Shown here: positions 1-8,746 of the stretch, piece by piece | How the letters are laid out: every line of letters begins with the position of its first letter | Numbering within the stretch: the stretch's first letter is position 1 | Assembly: GCA_946886365.1 (NCBI GenBank) | Contig: CAMPIM010000079.1 | Span: forward strand, 1-17,769 | Length of the DNA: 17,769 nt | DNA from: an uncultured Novosphingobium sp. | Lineage (GTDB): Bacteria > Pseudomonadota > Alphaproteobacteria > Sphingomonadales > Sphingomonadaceae | Reading direction: 5' to 3' | Notes under the pieces: model-generated | Seen by the model: only the letters and a program-made list of their open reading frames with translations | Database searches by the model: none | What the model was told of the DNA's origin: nothing | Position numbers and translations under genes: made by a program

Positions 1-1
1 C

Positions 2-658
2 GGCTCGGTGAGCTCGACCTTCGCCTCGGGCAAGGTCGTGGTGGGCGCAATGCCGCTGTCGCGCGCAAGGCTGCTGCCCCGCGTGATCAGCCGGTTTCGG
101 CGCGAGTTCCCGCAGGTGCATATCAGCGTCCATGAAGGATCACATGCCGAACTGGTCGGCCCGCTGCGCGACGGCGAGGTGGACATGATGATCGGCGCGC
201 TGCGTGATGCGTCGGTCGGGCAGGACCTTGTGCAAAAGCCGCTGTTCGAGGATCGGCCGACGATCATGGCGCGGGCCGGGCATCCGCTGGCCGGAGGATG
301 GGACGCGGATGCTCTGCGGCGTTTCCCATGGATATTGCCGCCGGAAGGGACGCCGTTGCGGCAGTTGTGGCGGGAGATGGTGGAGACGCTGGGCGGCGAA
401 TTGCCTGCCGTGCCGATCGAATGCGGATCGGTGATGACGATCCGCGAGCTGCTGGTGAACGGCGATTATCTGACGATGCTGTCGGTCGATCAACTGGCGC
501 TGGAGCTGAACGCCGGGATGGTGATCGACATCGGTCCCGCGCCCGGCGCGATCAGCCGCATGATCGGGCTGACCACCAGAACGGACTGGCGGCCGACCCG
601 TTTGCAACACTGTTTCATGGCGGCGATCGATCAGGAAGTTGAAGGCATAAGTTCGTAA
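2..658 (+). CDS. LysR-type transcriptional regulator, C-terminal part (cut by window start)
   Basis: Only the effector-binding half of a LysR-type regulator is present; the frame is open to the left edge, so the winged-helix DNA-binding domain lies outside the window and the GTG at 8 is not a true start. Visible signs are the typical entry strand (SGKVVVGAMPLSRARLLP), the RRFPQVHISVHEGSHAEL-like region, the GEVDMMIGALR segment, and a RAGHPLAG turn. This resembles LysR proteins of the GbpR/LigR kind. It is on the same strand as, and just upstream of, a dehydrogenase gene and the ligJABC genes, so a role as the PCA-pathway activator (LigR-like) is a reasonable inference from context. The visible sequence alone does not prove which ligand it binds. 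Confidence 0.85.
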   Translation, partial: GSVSSTFASGKVVVGAMPLSRARLLPRVISRFRREFPQVHISVHEGSHAELVGPLRDGEVDMMIGALRDASVGQDLVQKPLFEDRPTIMARAGHPLAGGWDADALRRFPWILPPEGTPLRQLWREMVETLGGELPAVPIECGSVMTIRELLVNGDYLTMLSVDQLALELNAGMVIDIGPAPGAISRMIGLTTRTDWRPTRLQHCFMAAIDQEVEGISS

Positions 659-722
659 AAACTTATGAGGATGCCGGGGATTCGATTGGCGAGGCCGATA
701 GGTATGGGCCATCCCTTGGCGC

Positions 723-1643
723 ATGGAGCAGGAAGTCGGTCTGATCGGATTTGGCGAGGCGGGTTCGACCTTTGCATTGGCAGGGGGCTGGGCCGCGCGG
801 GCGCATATATTCGATAGCAAGACCGAAGATGCGGCGGCGCGCGACGCGATGATCGCCAGCTATGCGGATGCCCATGTGTTGGGCGCGCGCTTTCTGGAAG
901 ATGCGCTTTCCGGCGTGGCATTGGTGATTTCGCTGGTGACGGCCGATCAGGCATTGGCGGTGGCCGAGGCGGCGGCGGAGTGCATCGCGCCGGGCACCAT
1001 CTATTGCGACATGAACAGCGTGGCGCCGCAGACGAAGCAGGAGGCGGTGCGGACGATCGAGGCGGCGGGCGGACGATATGTCGATGTGGCCGTCATGGCG
1101 CCGGTTCGTCCTGCGGCGCTGTCCGTCCCGTTGCTGTTGAGCGGCGGTGCGGCGGAAGAGGCCGCAACGCGGTTGCAGGTGTTGGGCTTTACCAATGTGC
1201 GCGTTGTCGGTGACGCGGTGGGCCGTGCATCCGCGATCAAGATGATCCGGTCGGTGATGGTCAAGGGACTGGAGGCGCTGACGGCGGAATGCGTTTTGGC
1301 GGCGGAGGCGGCGGGCGTGCGTGATGAGGTGCTGGCATCGCTGGATGCGAGCGAGAAGGCGCGGCCTTGGGGCGAGCGGGTGGATTATAATCTGGAGCGG
1401 ATGCTGGTTCATGGGCTGCGCCGCGCTGCCGAAATGGAAGAAGTGGTGAAGACGCTGGATGCGCTGGGCACCGGGGCTGCGATGACGCGTGGTGCGGTGG
1501 AGCGGCAGCGGGCGATCGGGGCGCTTGGCTTGGCGGATGTGCCGGATGGGTTGAGCGGGAAGCTTGCGGTGGTTTTGGCGCCCCAGGGTGAGGTTGTGGG
1601 GGGTGATGGTTTGGCCCGAGATGGGAGTGCAGTTGCGGCTTGA
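723..1643 (+). CDS. NAD(P)-dependent dehydrogenase, 6-phosphogluconate dehydrogenase-like with DUF1932 C-terminal domain
   Basis: The 306-residue protein starts with a Rossmann fold: GFGEAG at residues 9-14 is the dinucleotide-binding loop. A CDMNSVAP segment near residue 100 matches the substrate-side loop of beta-hydroxyacid dehydrogenases, and an all-helical C-terminal half (about 170-270, with SAIKMIRSVMVKGLEAL) fits DUF1932. The catalytic lysine expected in this superfamily is probably in the IKMIRS segment. The ATG at 723 is the only start, because a stop lies in frame at 699; its ribosome site is weak. The gene lies between the LysR gene (64 bp gap) and ligJ, so it may act on an intermediate of the PCA pathway or a related aromatic acid. 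The substrate is unknown. The last 20 residues are low-complexity and probably not conserved. Confidence 0.85.
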   Translation: MEQEVGLIGFGEAGSTFALAGGWAARAHIFDSKTEDAAARDAMIASYADAHVLGARFLEDALSGVALVISLVTADQALAVAEAAAECIAPGTIYCDMNSVAPQTKQEAVRTIEAAGGRYVDVAVMAPVRPAALSVPLLLSGGAAEEAATRLQVLGFTNVRVVGDAVGRASAIKMIRSVMVKGLEALTAECVLAAEAAGVRDEVLASLDASEKARPWGERVDYNLERMLVHGLRRAAEMEEVVKTLDALGTGAAMTRGAVERQRAIGALGLADVPDGLSGKLAVVLAPQGEVVGGDGLARDGSAVAA

Positions 1644-1651
1644 GGGAGTTT

Positions 1652-1733
1652 CGTCATCCCAGCGAAAGCTGGGATCTCAGGCGGGCGGGGTTCGGCCTGG
1701 AGGCACGAGATCCCAGCTTTCGCTGGGATGACG
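1652..1733. repeat. Palindromic intergenic repeat, GTCATCCCAGC type
   Basis: Two perfectly complementary 27-nt arms (1652-1678 and 1707-1733) flank a 28-nt spacer. Each arm begins CGTCATCCCAGC and is itself partly palindromic through CCCAGCGAAAGCTGGG. A partial third copy (CTGGGATGACGG) follows at about 1741-1752. As RNA it would form a very stable hairpin just after the dehydrogenase stop codon, so it may also help end that transcript or protect its 3' end. Elements of this sequence are, from general knowledge, abundant in sphingomonad genomes. Confidence 0.85.
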
Positions 1734-1809
1734 GAAGATGCTGGGATGACGGGAGTTAGGGAGCGTAGCTGTTGGTCACCGAGGTTTGATGGGGGGCGCT
1801 TCTCGCCTT

Positions 1810-1894
1810 CGTCACCCCGGACCTGATCCGGGGTCTCGCTGGCTGAGTGCGCGGGGATGGAGAAGCGGGACCCCGGGTCGAGCCCGGGGTGACG
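1810..1894. repeat. Second palindromic repeat, GTCACCCCGG type
   Basis: Arms at 1810-1835 and 1869-1894 are complementary at about 22 of 26 positions around a 33-nt spacer. The sequence differs from the preceding repeat, so the 336-nt gap between the dehydrogenase and ligJ holds two different repeat families back to back and no gene. What is left for a ligJ promoter is roughly 1895-1979. Confidence 0.8.
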
Positions 1895-1979
1895 AGCTTG
1901 GTGGGGGCAGTGGAAGGCATGAGATGACTGGCCGATGACGGCGATGTGTGAATGCTGTGATTGAAGGACTGAGAGACGA

Positions 1980-3005
1980 ATGAGCCTGATTATCGACTGC
2001 CATGGCCATTATACCGTGCTCCCCAAGGGGCATGATGGCTGGCGGGAAGAGCAGAAGGCGGCGTTCAAGGCGGGCGTTGCTGCGCCGCCTTATCCCGACA
2101 TCAGCGATGATGAGATTCGCGACACGATCGAGTCCAACCAGCTGCGGCTGATCAGGGAACGCGGCGCGGACCTGACGATCTTTTCTCCGCGTGCTTCGGC
2201 GATGGCGCCGCATGTTGGGGATGCGGCGGTCGCCCGGGAATGGGCGATGCGGTGCAATGACCTGATCGCGCGGGTGGTGGGGCTGTATCCCGAGACGTTC
2301 GCGGGCGTGTGCATGTTGCCGCAGTCGCCAAAGGCCGACATGGGCAACAGCATTGCCGAACTGGAGCGATGCGTCACGCAGCTGGGCTTTATCGGGTGCA
2401 ACCTTAATCCCGATCCCGGCGGCGGGCATTTCCAGCATCCGCCGCTGACGGATCGTTACTGGTATCCCTTTTACGAGAAGATGGTCGAGCTGGACGTTCC
2501 GGCGATGATCCATGTGTCGGGCAGCTGCAACCCGGCGATGCATGCGACCGGCGGCTATTATATCGCGGCGGACACGATCGCCTTCATGCAGTTGCTGGAG
2601 GGGGATTTGTTCGCGGATTTCCCGACGCTGCGCTTCATCATTCCGCATGGCGGTGGCGCGGTGCCCTATCATTGGGGGCGGTATCGGGGGCTGGCGGACA
2701 TGCTGAAGAAGCCGAACCTCGACACGCATCTGATGAACAACATATTTTTCGATACATGCGTCTATCATCAGCCGGGCGTCGATTTGCTGGCCGATGTGAT
2801 CGACAATAAGAACATCCTGTTCGGTTCGGAAATGGTCGGCGCAGTGCGCGGGATCGATCCGACGACCGGCCATTATTTCGATGACACCAAGCGCTATGTC
2901 GATGCGCTGGATATCAGCGATGCGGAACGGCACGCGATATTCGAGGGCAATGCCCGCCGTGTCTTCCCCCGTCTGGACGCGCAGTTGAAGGCGCGCGGCC
3001 TGTGA
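1980..3005 (+). CDS. ligJ: 4-oxalomesaconate hydratase
   Basis: LigJ adds water to 4-oxalomesaconate to give 4-carboxy-4-hydroxy-2-oxoadipate, late in the PCA 4,5-cleavage pathway, in the cytoplasm. The 341-residue protein belongs to the amidohydrolase superfamily: the metal-binding HxH pair is H8 and H10 (IIDCHGHYT), with further candidate ligands H178 (MIHVSG), H223 (IPHGGGAVPYHWGR) and E284 (LFGSEMVG). Length and these segments match characterised LigJ proteins as I recall them. The ATG at 1980 follows GGACTGAGAGACGA, an acceptable ribosome site. The gene leads the ligJ-ligA-ligB-ligC block, but a terminator-like hairpin separates it from ligA, so it may be expressed partly independently. 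Confidence 0.93.
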   Translation: MSLIIDCHGHYTVLPKGHDGWREEQKAAFKAGVAAPPYPDISDDEIRDTIESNQLRLIRERGADLTIFSPRASAMAPHVGDAAVAREWAMRCNDLIARVVGLYPETFAGVCMLPQSPKADMGNSIAELERCVTQLGFIGCNLNPDPGGGHFQHPPLTDRYWYPFYEKMVELDVPAMIHVSGSCNPAMHATGGYYIAADTIAFMQLLEGDLFADFPTLRFIIPHGGGAVPYHWGRYRGLADMLKKPNLDTHLMNNIFFDTCVYHQPGVDLLADVIDNKNILFGSEMVGAVRGIDPTTGHYFDDTKRYVDALDISDAERHAIFEGNARRVFPRLDAQLKARGL

Positions 3006-3042
3006 GCTTCCACACCCCTCATTTATCCCTGTGGGTGGTGGC

Positions 3043-3092
3043 TCCATCTCCCGTCCTTGCTGTGGAAGGACGGGGCGGGAGATGGATTTTTC
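3043..3092 (+). terminator. Terminator-like hairpin between ligJ and ligA
   Basis: TCCATCTCCCG (3043-3053) pairs perfectly with CGGGAGATGGA (3076-3086), with an inner TCC/GGA extension and a bulge, followed at once by five T residues (3087-3091). This is a textbook intrinsic terminator shape. It ends about 8 nt before the ligA ribosome-binding site, so it would reduce or attenuate read-through from ligJ into ligAB. There is no obvious separate ligA promoter, and partial termination is the likelier effect. Confidence 0.6.
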
Positions 3093-3111
3093 TTTGTCTG
3101 GAGAACCGCCG

Positions 3112-4364
<1,253 letters not shown>

Positions 4365-4385
4365 CGACAATCGAAGGGATGGATG

Positions 4386-4748
4386 ATGGCGCGCGCCGAC
4401 ATCGAGGATGCCTTGGTCAGGCTGGAGCAGGTGCATAAGCAGCTGGGGGTGCTATCCACCGGTGCGGAGCCGGGCTGGGAAAAGCAATATTTGCAGGCCC
4501 GGCGCACGTTGCAGGAACAGATCAACCGATTGTGCCAGGCGGATGCGCAGCTGAACCTGTCCGATGAGGATAGACGTCGGTTCCGCGATGCCTTTGGCAA
4601 GTTCCGCACGGCGACAGCGTTGCATCAGGCGGATTGGCCGGTTGTCGAGATCGATCGCCAGAACCCAGAATATAGTCGGTCCGCCGCCAATGTGGGGCAG
4701 ACCTATCAGCAATTCATGATGGTGATGCGCGCGCTGATGCAGCGATAG
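4386..4748 (+). CDS. Uncharacterised small helical protein in the lig operon
   Basis: I do not recognise this 120-residue protein. It is predicted mostly alpha-helical and charged, with heptad-like stretches near residues 4-22 and 33-70 (RRTLQEQINRLCQADAQLNL), no signal peptide, no membrane segment and no obvious catalytic motif. It starts 21 nt after the ligB stop and ends 36 nt before ligC, on the same strand, so it is almost certainly cotranscribed with them. Two ATGs compete, 4383 and 4386; the GAAGGGA at 4373-4379 gives better spacing to 4386. The classical ligJABC order has no gene here as far as I recall. A structural, chaperone or regulatory partner for PCA catabolism is possible, but that is only inference from position. 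Confidence 0.75.
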   Translation: MARADIEDALVRLEQVHKQLGVLSTGAEPGWEKQYLQARRTLQEQINRLCQADAQLNLSDEDRRRFRDAFGKFRTATALHQADWPVVEIDRQNPEYSRSAANVGQTYQQFMMVMRALMQR

Positions 4749-4784
4749 CCAGAGTGCGCGGCCAGTAAGATGAGGAGTTAGAGT

Positions 4785-5723
4785 ATGAGAATCGCGCTGG
4801 CCGGTGCGGGGGCTTTTGGTGAAAAGCATCTGGATGGCCTGAAAAATATCGACGGCGTGACCGTTACGTCGCTGGTCGGGCGCAATCTGGAGCCGACGCA
4901 GGCGATCGCGGCAAAATATGGGATCGGGCATGCGACGACTGAGCTGGCCGAGACTTTGGCGCGCGATGATGTCGATGCGATGATCCTGTGCACGCCGACG
5001 CAGATGCATGCGGAACAGGCGATTGCCTGCATGGATGCGGGCAAGCATGTTCAGGTTGAGATACCGCTGGCTGATAGTTGGGCCGATGCGCTGGCGGTGC
5101 TGGCCAAGCAACAGGAGACGGGACTGACCTGCATGGTCGGGCATACGCGGCGCTTCAACCCGAGCCATCAATGGGTGCATCAGCAGGTCAAGGCGGGCGC
5201 ATTCAACGTCCAGCAGATGGATGTGCAGACCTATTTCTTCCGGCGCAAGAATATCAATGCGAAGGGTGAGGCGCGGTCCTGGACCGACCATCTGTTGTGG
5301 CACCATGCGGCGCATACGGTGGACCTGTTCGCCTATCAGGCGGGGCGGATCGTGGACGCGCATGCGATGCAGGGGCCGATCCATCCCGAACTGGGCATCG
5401 CGATGGACATGTCGATCCAGCTGAAGAGCGAGCGGGGGGCGATCTGTACGCTTTCGTTGAGCTTCAACAATGATGGGCCGCTGGGGACGTTCTTTCGCTA
5501 TATCGGCGACACGGGCACCTATATTGCGCGCTATGATGACCTGGTGAACGGCAAGGAAGAGCCGATCGACGTGTCGAAGGTGGACGTGTCGATGAACGGG
5601 ATCGAGTTGCAGGACCGCGAATTTGTGAGCGCGATCCGGGAGGGGCGGGAGCCTAATTCGAGCGTGGCGAAGGTGTTCGATTGCTATCGGGTGCTGGGCG
5701 AATTGGAGACGCAGCTGGGGTGA
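4785..5723 (+). CDS. ligC: 4-carboxy-2-hydroxymuconate-6-semialdehyde dehydrogenase
   Basis: LigC oxidises the hemiacetal form of the LigAB ring-cleavage product to 2-pyrone-4,6-dicarboxylate with NADP+. The 312-residue protein is a Gfo/Idh/MocA family member: GAGAFG at residues 7-12 opens the Rossmann domain. The usual EKP signature is EIP here (residues 92-94), so the common lysine is replaced. A histidine-rich segment (H173, H174 and H177 in LWHHAAHTVDL) lies where the family's catalytic residues sit. GAGGAG lies a few bases before the ATG at 4785. Its last 40 nt overlap the end of the convergent AraC-type regulator gene. Confidence 0.93.
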   Translation: MRIALAGAGAFGEKHLDGLKNIDGVTVTSLVGRNLEPTQAIAAKYGIGHATTELAETLARDDVDAMILCTPTQMHAEQAIACMDAGKHVQVEIPLADSWADALAVLAKQQETGLTCMVGHTRRFNPSHQWVHQQVKAGAFNVQQMDVQTYFFRRKNINAKGEARSWTDHLLWHHAAHTVDLFAYQAGRIVDAHAMQGPIHPELGIAMDMSIQLKSERGAICTLSLSFNNDGPLGTFFRYIGDTGTYIARYDDLVNGKEEPIDVSKVDVSMNGIELQDREFVSAIREGREPNSSVAKVFDCYRVLGELETQLG

Positions 5724-6571
5724 GCGCGCCAGTCGCGGGGTGAGCGGCCCGTGTGGCGGGCGAAGAAGCGGGAGAAGTAGGCGGGGTCCTCAAAACCCAC
5801 GGCATAGCCGACCTCCGCGACCGACAGGTTGGAATAAAGGAGCAGGCGGCGGGCTTCGAGCAGGGCGCGCTCGTCGAGCATGGCGGCAGGGGAGAGCCCT
5901 GCGGCGCGGGCGCAGGCTTGGCGTAGCGCGGTTTCGCTGATGCCCAGCGCGCGGGCGTGGGCAGCGACAGGCTCCCGCTTGCGAAAACGCTGTTCGATCC
6001 GATCGCGCAGACGGGCGACGAGACGGGCCTGGCGGCCGCCGCTGCTGGCGCTGGCGTCGGACAGGGCGGCGTGGCGCAGCGCCTGGACCATGAGCCAGAG
6101 GAGGAGCGCTTCGACGGCGGCGCGTTGTCCCGGGCCGGACCATGCAAGCTCGCGGGCGAGCGCGCCGATGCGGGTTTCCACTTCGGCGGCGCTGGGCACG
6201 GCGATGGCACGGGGTGCGCGGAAGAGCGGTTGGAGGTCGGCGTCACGCTCCAGCAGGTGGTGGAGGTAGCTGTCGGCGATGGTCGTCACCCACCCGCGCG
6301 AGTCGCGGTGCCAGGAAAAGCCGTGGATGATCCCGGCCGGCACCAGCAGCAGGCAGGGCGCTTCAAATGTGACGCTTTCGCCATCCGCCCGCATCGATCC
6401 GCCGCCTTCGGCGATGAGGATGATATGGTTGAGATCGCGATGGAGATGCGGCTGGATCGTCCACTCACTGGGGCGGGAGCGGTCGTCCAGACTCTCGACA
6501 TGTACGAAGCCTTCCGCAACGCTACGTTGCGGTTCTCCATAGAGGTAGAAGCTGGGGACGGGGGTGGTCAT
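5684..6571 (-). CDS. pobR: AraC-family regulator, probable PobR activator of pobA
   Basis: The 295-residue protein has an N-terminal cupin-like effector domain (HLHRDLNHIILIAEGGG near residues 42-58, LLLVPAGIIHGFSW near 75-88). Its C-terminal double helix-turn-helix ends in the AraC signature region (LSVAEVGYAVGFEDPAYFSRFF followed by GRSPRDWR). It is divergent from pobA across a 113-bp gap, the classic arrangement for the 4-hydroxybenzoate-responsive activator PobR, so that assignment rests on context plus family. Its final 13 codons are read antisense to the end of ligC, which places the two transcription units tail to tail with no room for a terminator between them. The ribosome site is weak. 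Confidence 0.82.
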   Translation of the reverse strand: MTTPVPSFYLYGEPQRSVAEGFVHVESLDDRSRPSEWTIQPHLHRDLNHIILIAEGGGSMRADGESVTFEAPCLLLVPAGIIHGFSWHRDSRGWVTTIADSYLHHLLERDADLQPLFRAPRAIAVPSAAEVETRIGALARELAWSGPGQRAAVEALLLWLMVQALRHAALSDASASSGGRQARLVARLRDRIEQRFRKREPVAAHARALGISETALRQACARAAGLSPAAMLDERALLEARRLLLYSNLSVAEVGYAVGFEDPAYFSRFFARHTGRSPRDWRAHPSCVSNSPSTR

Positions 6572-6580
6572 GGCTACGTC

Positions 6581-6672
6581 CGGAAAGCTGCTGGATCGTC
6601 CAAGTCATAGGCCAGTTCGCCCATGTCCCGCAAGCAGCATCGGGCGCATCATGCGCGGCGTCGGAAAGCTGC
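6581..6672. promoter_or_regulatory. pobR-pobA divergent control region with an 11-bp direct repeat
   Basis: CGGAAAGCTGC occurs at 6581-6591, next to the pobR start, and again at 6662-6672, next to the pobA ribosome site, in the same orientation 81 bp apart. These are candidate binding sites for the AraC-type regulator. No convincing -35/-10 pair could be picked out by eye. Confidence 0.35.
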
Positions 6673-6684
6673 GAAGAGGATGTC

Positions 6685-7854
6685 ATGAAGACGCAAGTCG
6701 CCATCATAGGCGCGGGGCCTGCCGGGTTGCTGCTCGGCCATTTGCTTCGGGCGGAGGGGCTGGAGGTCGTCGTGGTGGAGCGAGCCTCACCCAGCTATGT
6801 CCTGGGCCGCATCCGCGCAGGCGTGCTGGAGCGGACCACGACGGATTTGATGGACCGGCTGGGTCTTGGCGAGCGGATGCATCGTGAAGGGTTGCCCCAT
6901 GACGGCTTTCACCTGGCCAGTAGCGAGCGGTCGATCCGCATTGACATCGCGGGCCTGACCGGACGGCAGGTCATGGTATATGGCCAGACGGAGATTACCC
7001 GCGACCTGATGGAGGCGGCGGCCGGGCGCGGTCTGGAAATCATCTACGAAGCGGATGAGGTGGCATTGCATGACGTTGACAGCGACGCGCCGTACCTGAC
7101 CTATCGCAAGGATGGTCGGCAGGAGCGGATAGATGCTGAATTTATTTGCGGGTGCGACGGCTTTCACGGTCCTTCGCGGCGAGCCATACCGGCTGGCGTA
7201 GCGACCGCCTATGAGAAGCTATATCCCTTCGGTTGGCTTGGCATCCTGGCGGACGTGCCACCGTGCGATGACGAACTGATCTATGCCAATCATGAGCGCG
7301 GCTTTGCGCTGGCGTCCATGCGATCGGGGACGCGCAGCCGCTATTACATTCAGGTGTCACTGGATGAACGGATCGAGGATTGGCCGGACGATCGGCTGTG
7401 GGATGAGCTGGCAGTGCGGCTGGGGCCTGAAACGGGTGCGCGGATGGTGCGCGGGCCAGCATTGGAGAAGTCGATCGCGCCGCTGCGATCCTTCGTATTC
7501 GAGCCGATGCAATATGGGCGGCTGATGCTGGCGGGGGACAGCGCGCATATCGTGCCGCCGACGGGAGCGAAGGGGCTGAACCTCGCGGCGTCGGATATAT
7601 TCTACCTTTCGGCTGCCTTGACTGGATGGTTCCGGCGGGGGGACGGGGACGCGGTAGCGGGCTATTCCCAACGGGCGCTGGCGCGGATCTGGAAAGCGGA
7701 ACGATTTTCCTGGCAACTGACGCGGCTGATGCACCGCTTTCCGGAAATGGATGGGTTCGACCGGCGGATGCAGGTTGCCGAGCTGGACTATATTGCCTCT
7801 TCTAGGGCGGCGCAGGCGGCTATCGCGGAAAATTATGTGGGATTGCCGCTTTGA
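6685..7854 (+). CDS. pobA: 4-hydroxybenzoate 3-monooxygenase (p-hydroxybenzoate hydroxylase)
   Basis: PobA is a class A flavoprotein monooxygenase that converts 4-hydroxybenzoate to protocatechuate with NADPH and O2, feeding directly into the lig genes beside it. The 389-residue length is typical. FAD-binding motifs are GAGPAG (9-14), the DG motif in GCDGFHGPSRR (156-165), and GDSAHIVPPTGAKGLNLAASD (284-304). Substrate-site residues of the reference enzyme are all present one position earlier: Y200, S211, R213, Y221, P292 and Y384 (AENYVGLPL). GAGG precedes the ATG with good spacing. No partner gene follows in the same operon; about 390 nt of noncoding DNA separates it from the island border. 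Confidence 0.96.
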   Translation: MKTQVAIIGAGPAGLLLGHLLRAEGLEVVVVERASPSYVLGRIRAGVLERTTTDLMDRLGLGERMHREGLPHDGFHLASSERSIRIDIAGLTGRQVMVYGQTEITRDLMEAAAGRGLEIIYEADEVALHDVDSDAPYLTYRKDGRQERIDAEFICGCDGFHGPSRRAIPAGVATAYEKLYPFGWLGILADVPPCDDELIYANHERGFALASMRSGTRSRYYIQVSLDERIEDWPDDRLWDELAVRLGPETGARMVRGPALEKSIAPLRSFVFEPMQYGRLMLAGDSAHIVPPTGAKGLNLAASDIFYLSAALTGWFRRGDGDAVAGYSQRALARIWKAERFSWQLTRLMHRFPEMDGFDRRMQVAELDYIASSRAAQAAIAENYVGLPL

Positions 7855-8242
7855 AAAGGACTTAGGGTAAAACAATGAAGACGATCCCGCGGTAATCACG
7901 CGGAACATTCAAAGGTCTGATCGATACATTTAGCATAAGATATTTCACAGATTGTCAGCTTGCCGGGGCGCGGACTTTCAAAGCGTGACCGGATCCGATC
8001 TGCGCCACGTTCCCTGCCGTGCGGTCTCGTGCTGCTGCTCGAATTCCGCTTTGACGGCGATGAACAATTGCGCGGCTCGGGCTCACATGCCGAAGGCAGG
8101 GCGCAGGTTCTCAGGCATCTGTCTGCGGAGGTAATAAGCGTCTGTCTTGGGGTGCCGCCCCGGCTGTGCCATTCTCGTCTCGCTGCACCAGCGAGAGGTC
8201 AAGAAAGGCTGCATCGCAGCATTCTGCGCCCAAATAGGTAAG
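7855..8242. other. Gene-free stretch between pobA and the island border
   Basis: Short open frames exist here on both strands but none has a ribosome site, domain motif or convincing codon pattern. A short CCGCG...CGCGG hairpin just after pobA lacks a T-tract. I see no supported gene; this should be the original chromosomal DNA that lay downstream of the tRNA-Glu gene before the island inserted. Confidence 0.5.
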
Positions 8243-8259
8243 TGGTGACCCCTACGGGA
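8243..8259. repeat. Left attachment-site repeat
   Basis: This 17-bp sequence is identical to 17385-17401 and corresponds to the tRNA-Glu 3' terminus (CCA, acceptor stem and part of the T-arm). The rest of a tRNA is not present here, as expected for the displaced end after integration. Confidence 0.85.
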
Positions 8260-8333
8260 GGGGGTGGTCTAGACAATAATATCTTTATTACAGTAGCTTA
8301 GATAAGAATTCAACCGGCCATTTCCACTCGTGT

Positions 8334-8357
8334 TGGACCACATAAATGGACCACATG
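8334..8357. repeat. Left tandem TGGACCAC element (candidate integrase arm site)
   Basis: Two TGGACCAC units, at 8334-8341 and 8347-8354, lie 13 bp apart start to start, each followed by AT. The 24-bp block matches 17301-17324 at 22 of 24 positions, in the same orientation, and lies 74 bp inside the left attachment repeat. Its occurrence only near the two ends suggests a recombination function. Confidence 0.6.
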
Positions 8358-8379
8358 TATTATTGCCCGCTGGCCCACG

Positions 8380-8673
8380 TTGGGACTTTGCAACGGTCGG
8401 GTCGGGAGCACCACGGCATCGATTCCGGATGTCATCCGGAACAAAGTGTCTTTCGGTGGCGCCAAGAGAGCCGCCGTCGCGCGGCCAGATGCGACCCTGC
8501 AAACTTGCTCCACATTTATCGTTCAACGGGTTCGGCATAAACTGTTGGATGTGGTACGATCTTTTTTTGAGAGCGACGACCTTGCCTTCGTGGTTGCCGG
8601 AGAGGCTGTCGAGGAGGAACGCATGGCATCGCTGCTCGACAGCGCGAGCGTTATCCCATTCCTGCCGCGCTGA
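8380..8673 (+). CDS. Doubtful small open frame, possible gene remnant
   Basis: The 97-codon frame begins at TTG with no ribosome-binding site. Its last 45 residues (HKLLDVVRSFFESDDLAFV and onward to PFLPR) look protein-like, with a helical acidic composition, while the N-terminal part does not. I recognise no family. It could be the 3' end of an older gene cut by island decay, or chance. Apart from this, 8260-8740 shows no gene. Confidence 0.25.
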   Translation: MGLCNGRVGSTTASIPDVIRNKVSFGGAKRAAVARPDATLQTCSTFIVQRVRHKLLDVVRSFFESDDLAFVVAGEAVEEERMASLLDSASVIPFLPR

Positions 8674-8746
8674 GTGAGGAATAAAGCCTGCTCCTATCGA
8701 TCAAATTTCATTGAAAAATGATCTATAGAAAGCCACTCTATTGATT

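Noticed and set aside
663..1412. A 249-codon minus-strand frame across the dehydrogenase gene
   Set aside because: Antisense shadow of the DUF1932 gene; the plus frame has a Rossmann motif while this one has none.
1652..1894. CRISPR array
   Set aside because: The repeats are paired palindromes with only one or two units each, of two different sequences, with no regular spacers and no cas genes.
4452..5384. A 310-codon minus-strand frame across ligC and the small gene
   Set aside because: Shadow of ligC; no family motif and unusual composition.
5957..6610. A 217-codon plus-strand frame opposite the AraC-type gene
   Set aside because: It is antisense to a clear AraC helix-turn-helix and lacks a motif or ribosome site.
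7960..8241. A 93-codon frame just left of the island border
   Set aside because: No ribosome site, no family and Arg/Ser/Leu-rich composition common to random GC-rich frames.
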